A DNA stretch of 64,000 nt from Phytoseiulus persimilis (Eukaryota; Arthropoda; Arachnida; Mesostigmata; Phytoseiidae): assembly GCA_037576195.1 (NCBI GenBank), contig CM075101.1, positions 9,610,001-9,674,000 on the forward strand, given 5' to 3'. The position numbers and the translations under genes are program-made. Every line of letters begins with the position of its first letter. The stretch's first letter is position 1. This document shows, piece after piece, positions 63,439 through 64,000 of this stretch. The notes below the pieces were generated by a model. That model was given only the letters and a program-made list of their open reading frames with translations, was not told the DNA's origin and did not search any database.

Positions 63439-63939
63439 TCATTCTCCTTCGTCGCTGTGCTCGTCGTCAATATTCGTCGATCGAGACTCTCTAGTCGAGT
63501 GAACCGCTAGTCTTGAGAACCTGTCCTCTTGTGATTCCGAATCATCCGTCCTGAGATCGGCGAGGAAGACCGTGACGAGACGATAACCGGCATGGGCCAG
63601 AGTCGTCTCTGTTGTCTCTAGCAATGGGTCAGCACTGTGAGCGATGAGTTCAATCTCCACCTGTGGCATCACTGCCTATCCCAAACTGTCTCGAGAACGG
63701 CTTACATCGTCGCCCAGGCGAGAGTAGATTCCCGCAGGCCCCGGTCCACAGCCCCGGCATCCCAGAGCACGTCGGCTTCTAGCGGACGACAGGCTTATGC
63801 CGAGCCTCCATGCATTTTCACGGATTTCGGAATCATTGTTTGCGACAGGACCGAAAATAGACCCAGGGATCCAAGTTCCACCAGGCCCGATGCCCGACAG
63901 GATTGTCTCAACTTCCTCTTCGATTCGGGAGTCGTTGAA
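63439..63939 (-). CDS. Unidentified protein, two terminal exons
   Basis: Minus-strand exons 63939-63706 (78 codons) and 63660-63439 (74 codons including stop) join in phase 0 across a 45-bp intron with GTAAGC and CCACAG ends. The first exon contains IEEEVETILSGIGPGGTWIP and ENAWRLGISLSSARSRRAL. The second has VEIELIAHSADPLLETTETT and GYRLVTVFLADL, ending in an acidic tail, DDEHSDEGE. I do not recognise the family. The alpha/beta-like pattern and acidic end suggest a soluble intracellular protein. It converges with the Tudor-like gene, leaving about 640 bp between stops. More 5' exons lie beyond the window. Confidence 0.5.
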
Positions 63940-64000
63940 CTCACGACAGCATCAAGAGTTTGCGTCGGATTTCCCCGCCCTTTCATCGCCCGAGGATATG

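Overview
The window is animal genomic DNA. Its protein genes are split by short GT-AG introns (about 45 to 1080 bp), and their closest recognisable relatives are metazoan: eIF4E transporter, SBF/myotubularin-related protein and uroporphyrinogen-III synthase. The SBF protein carries a C1 domain, as the insect Sbf proteins do, so an arthropod is likely. The compact introns and mixed base composition would suit a mite, but that is a weak inference. A seemingly intact uroporphyrinogen-III synthase argues against a hard tick, because ticks are reported to have lost that part of haem synthesis.

Region 1 (1-17834) is a head-to-tail array of about eight units built on a 45-bp minisatellite. The units meet at exact junctions: each ends in a short hairpin abutting CTAG, and the next starts TCTAT at once. 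Complete units begin with an AT-rich terminus, a TTTG/TATG microsatellite and a pyrimidine-rich leader, continue with 10 to 95 minisatellite monomers, and end with a conserved tail. This is the layout of a non-autonomous Helitron/Helentron-like (HINE-type) element with central tandem repeats, here amplified into a satellite. Bases 1-3070 recur at 9510-12579. The long open frames here are a by-product of a 45-base (15-codon) period and are not called as genes.

Region 2 (17835-36437) is gene-poor. It holds a decayed non-LTR retrotransposon with reverse-transcriptase motifs (about 26200-27540, minus), the 3' end of a seven-transmembrane protein gene of unknown family (28716-30052, minus) and part of a leucine-rich-repeat gene (about 33240-34570, minus).

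Region 3 (36438-64000) is gene-rich: uroporphyrinogen-III synthase (plus, three exons), the eIF4E transporter 4E-T (minus, at least two exons), SBF (plus, 18 exons, 1846 residues, every splice in phase), a Tudor-like gene end (plus) and an unidentified convergent gene end (minus). Sbf intron 13 contains a 286-bp inverted-repeat element resembling a MITE. The genes are functionally unrelated (haem synthesis, mRNA repression, membrane traffic/GEF scaffold), as is normal for an animal chromosome, and no operon is implied.
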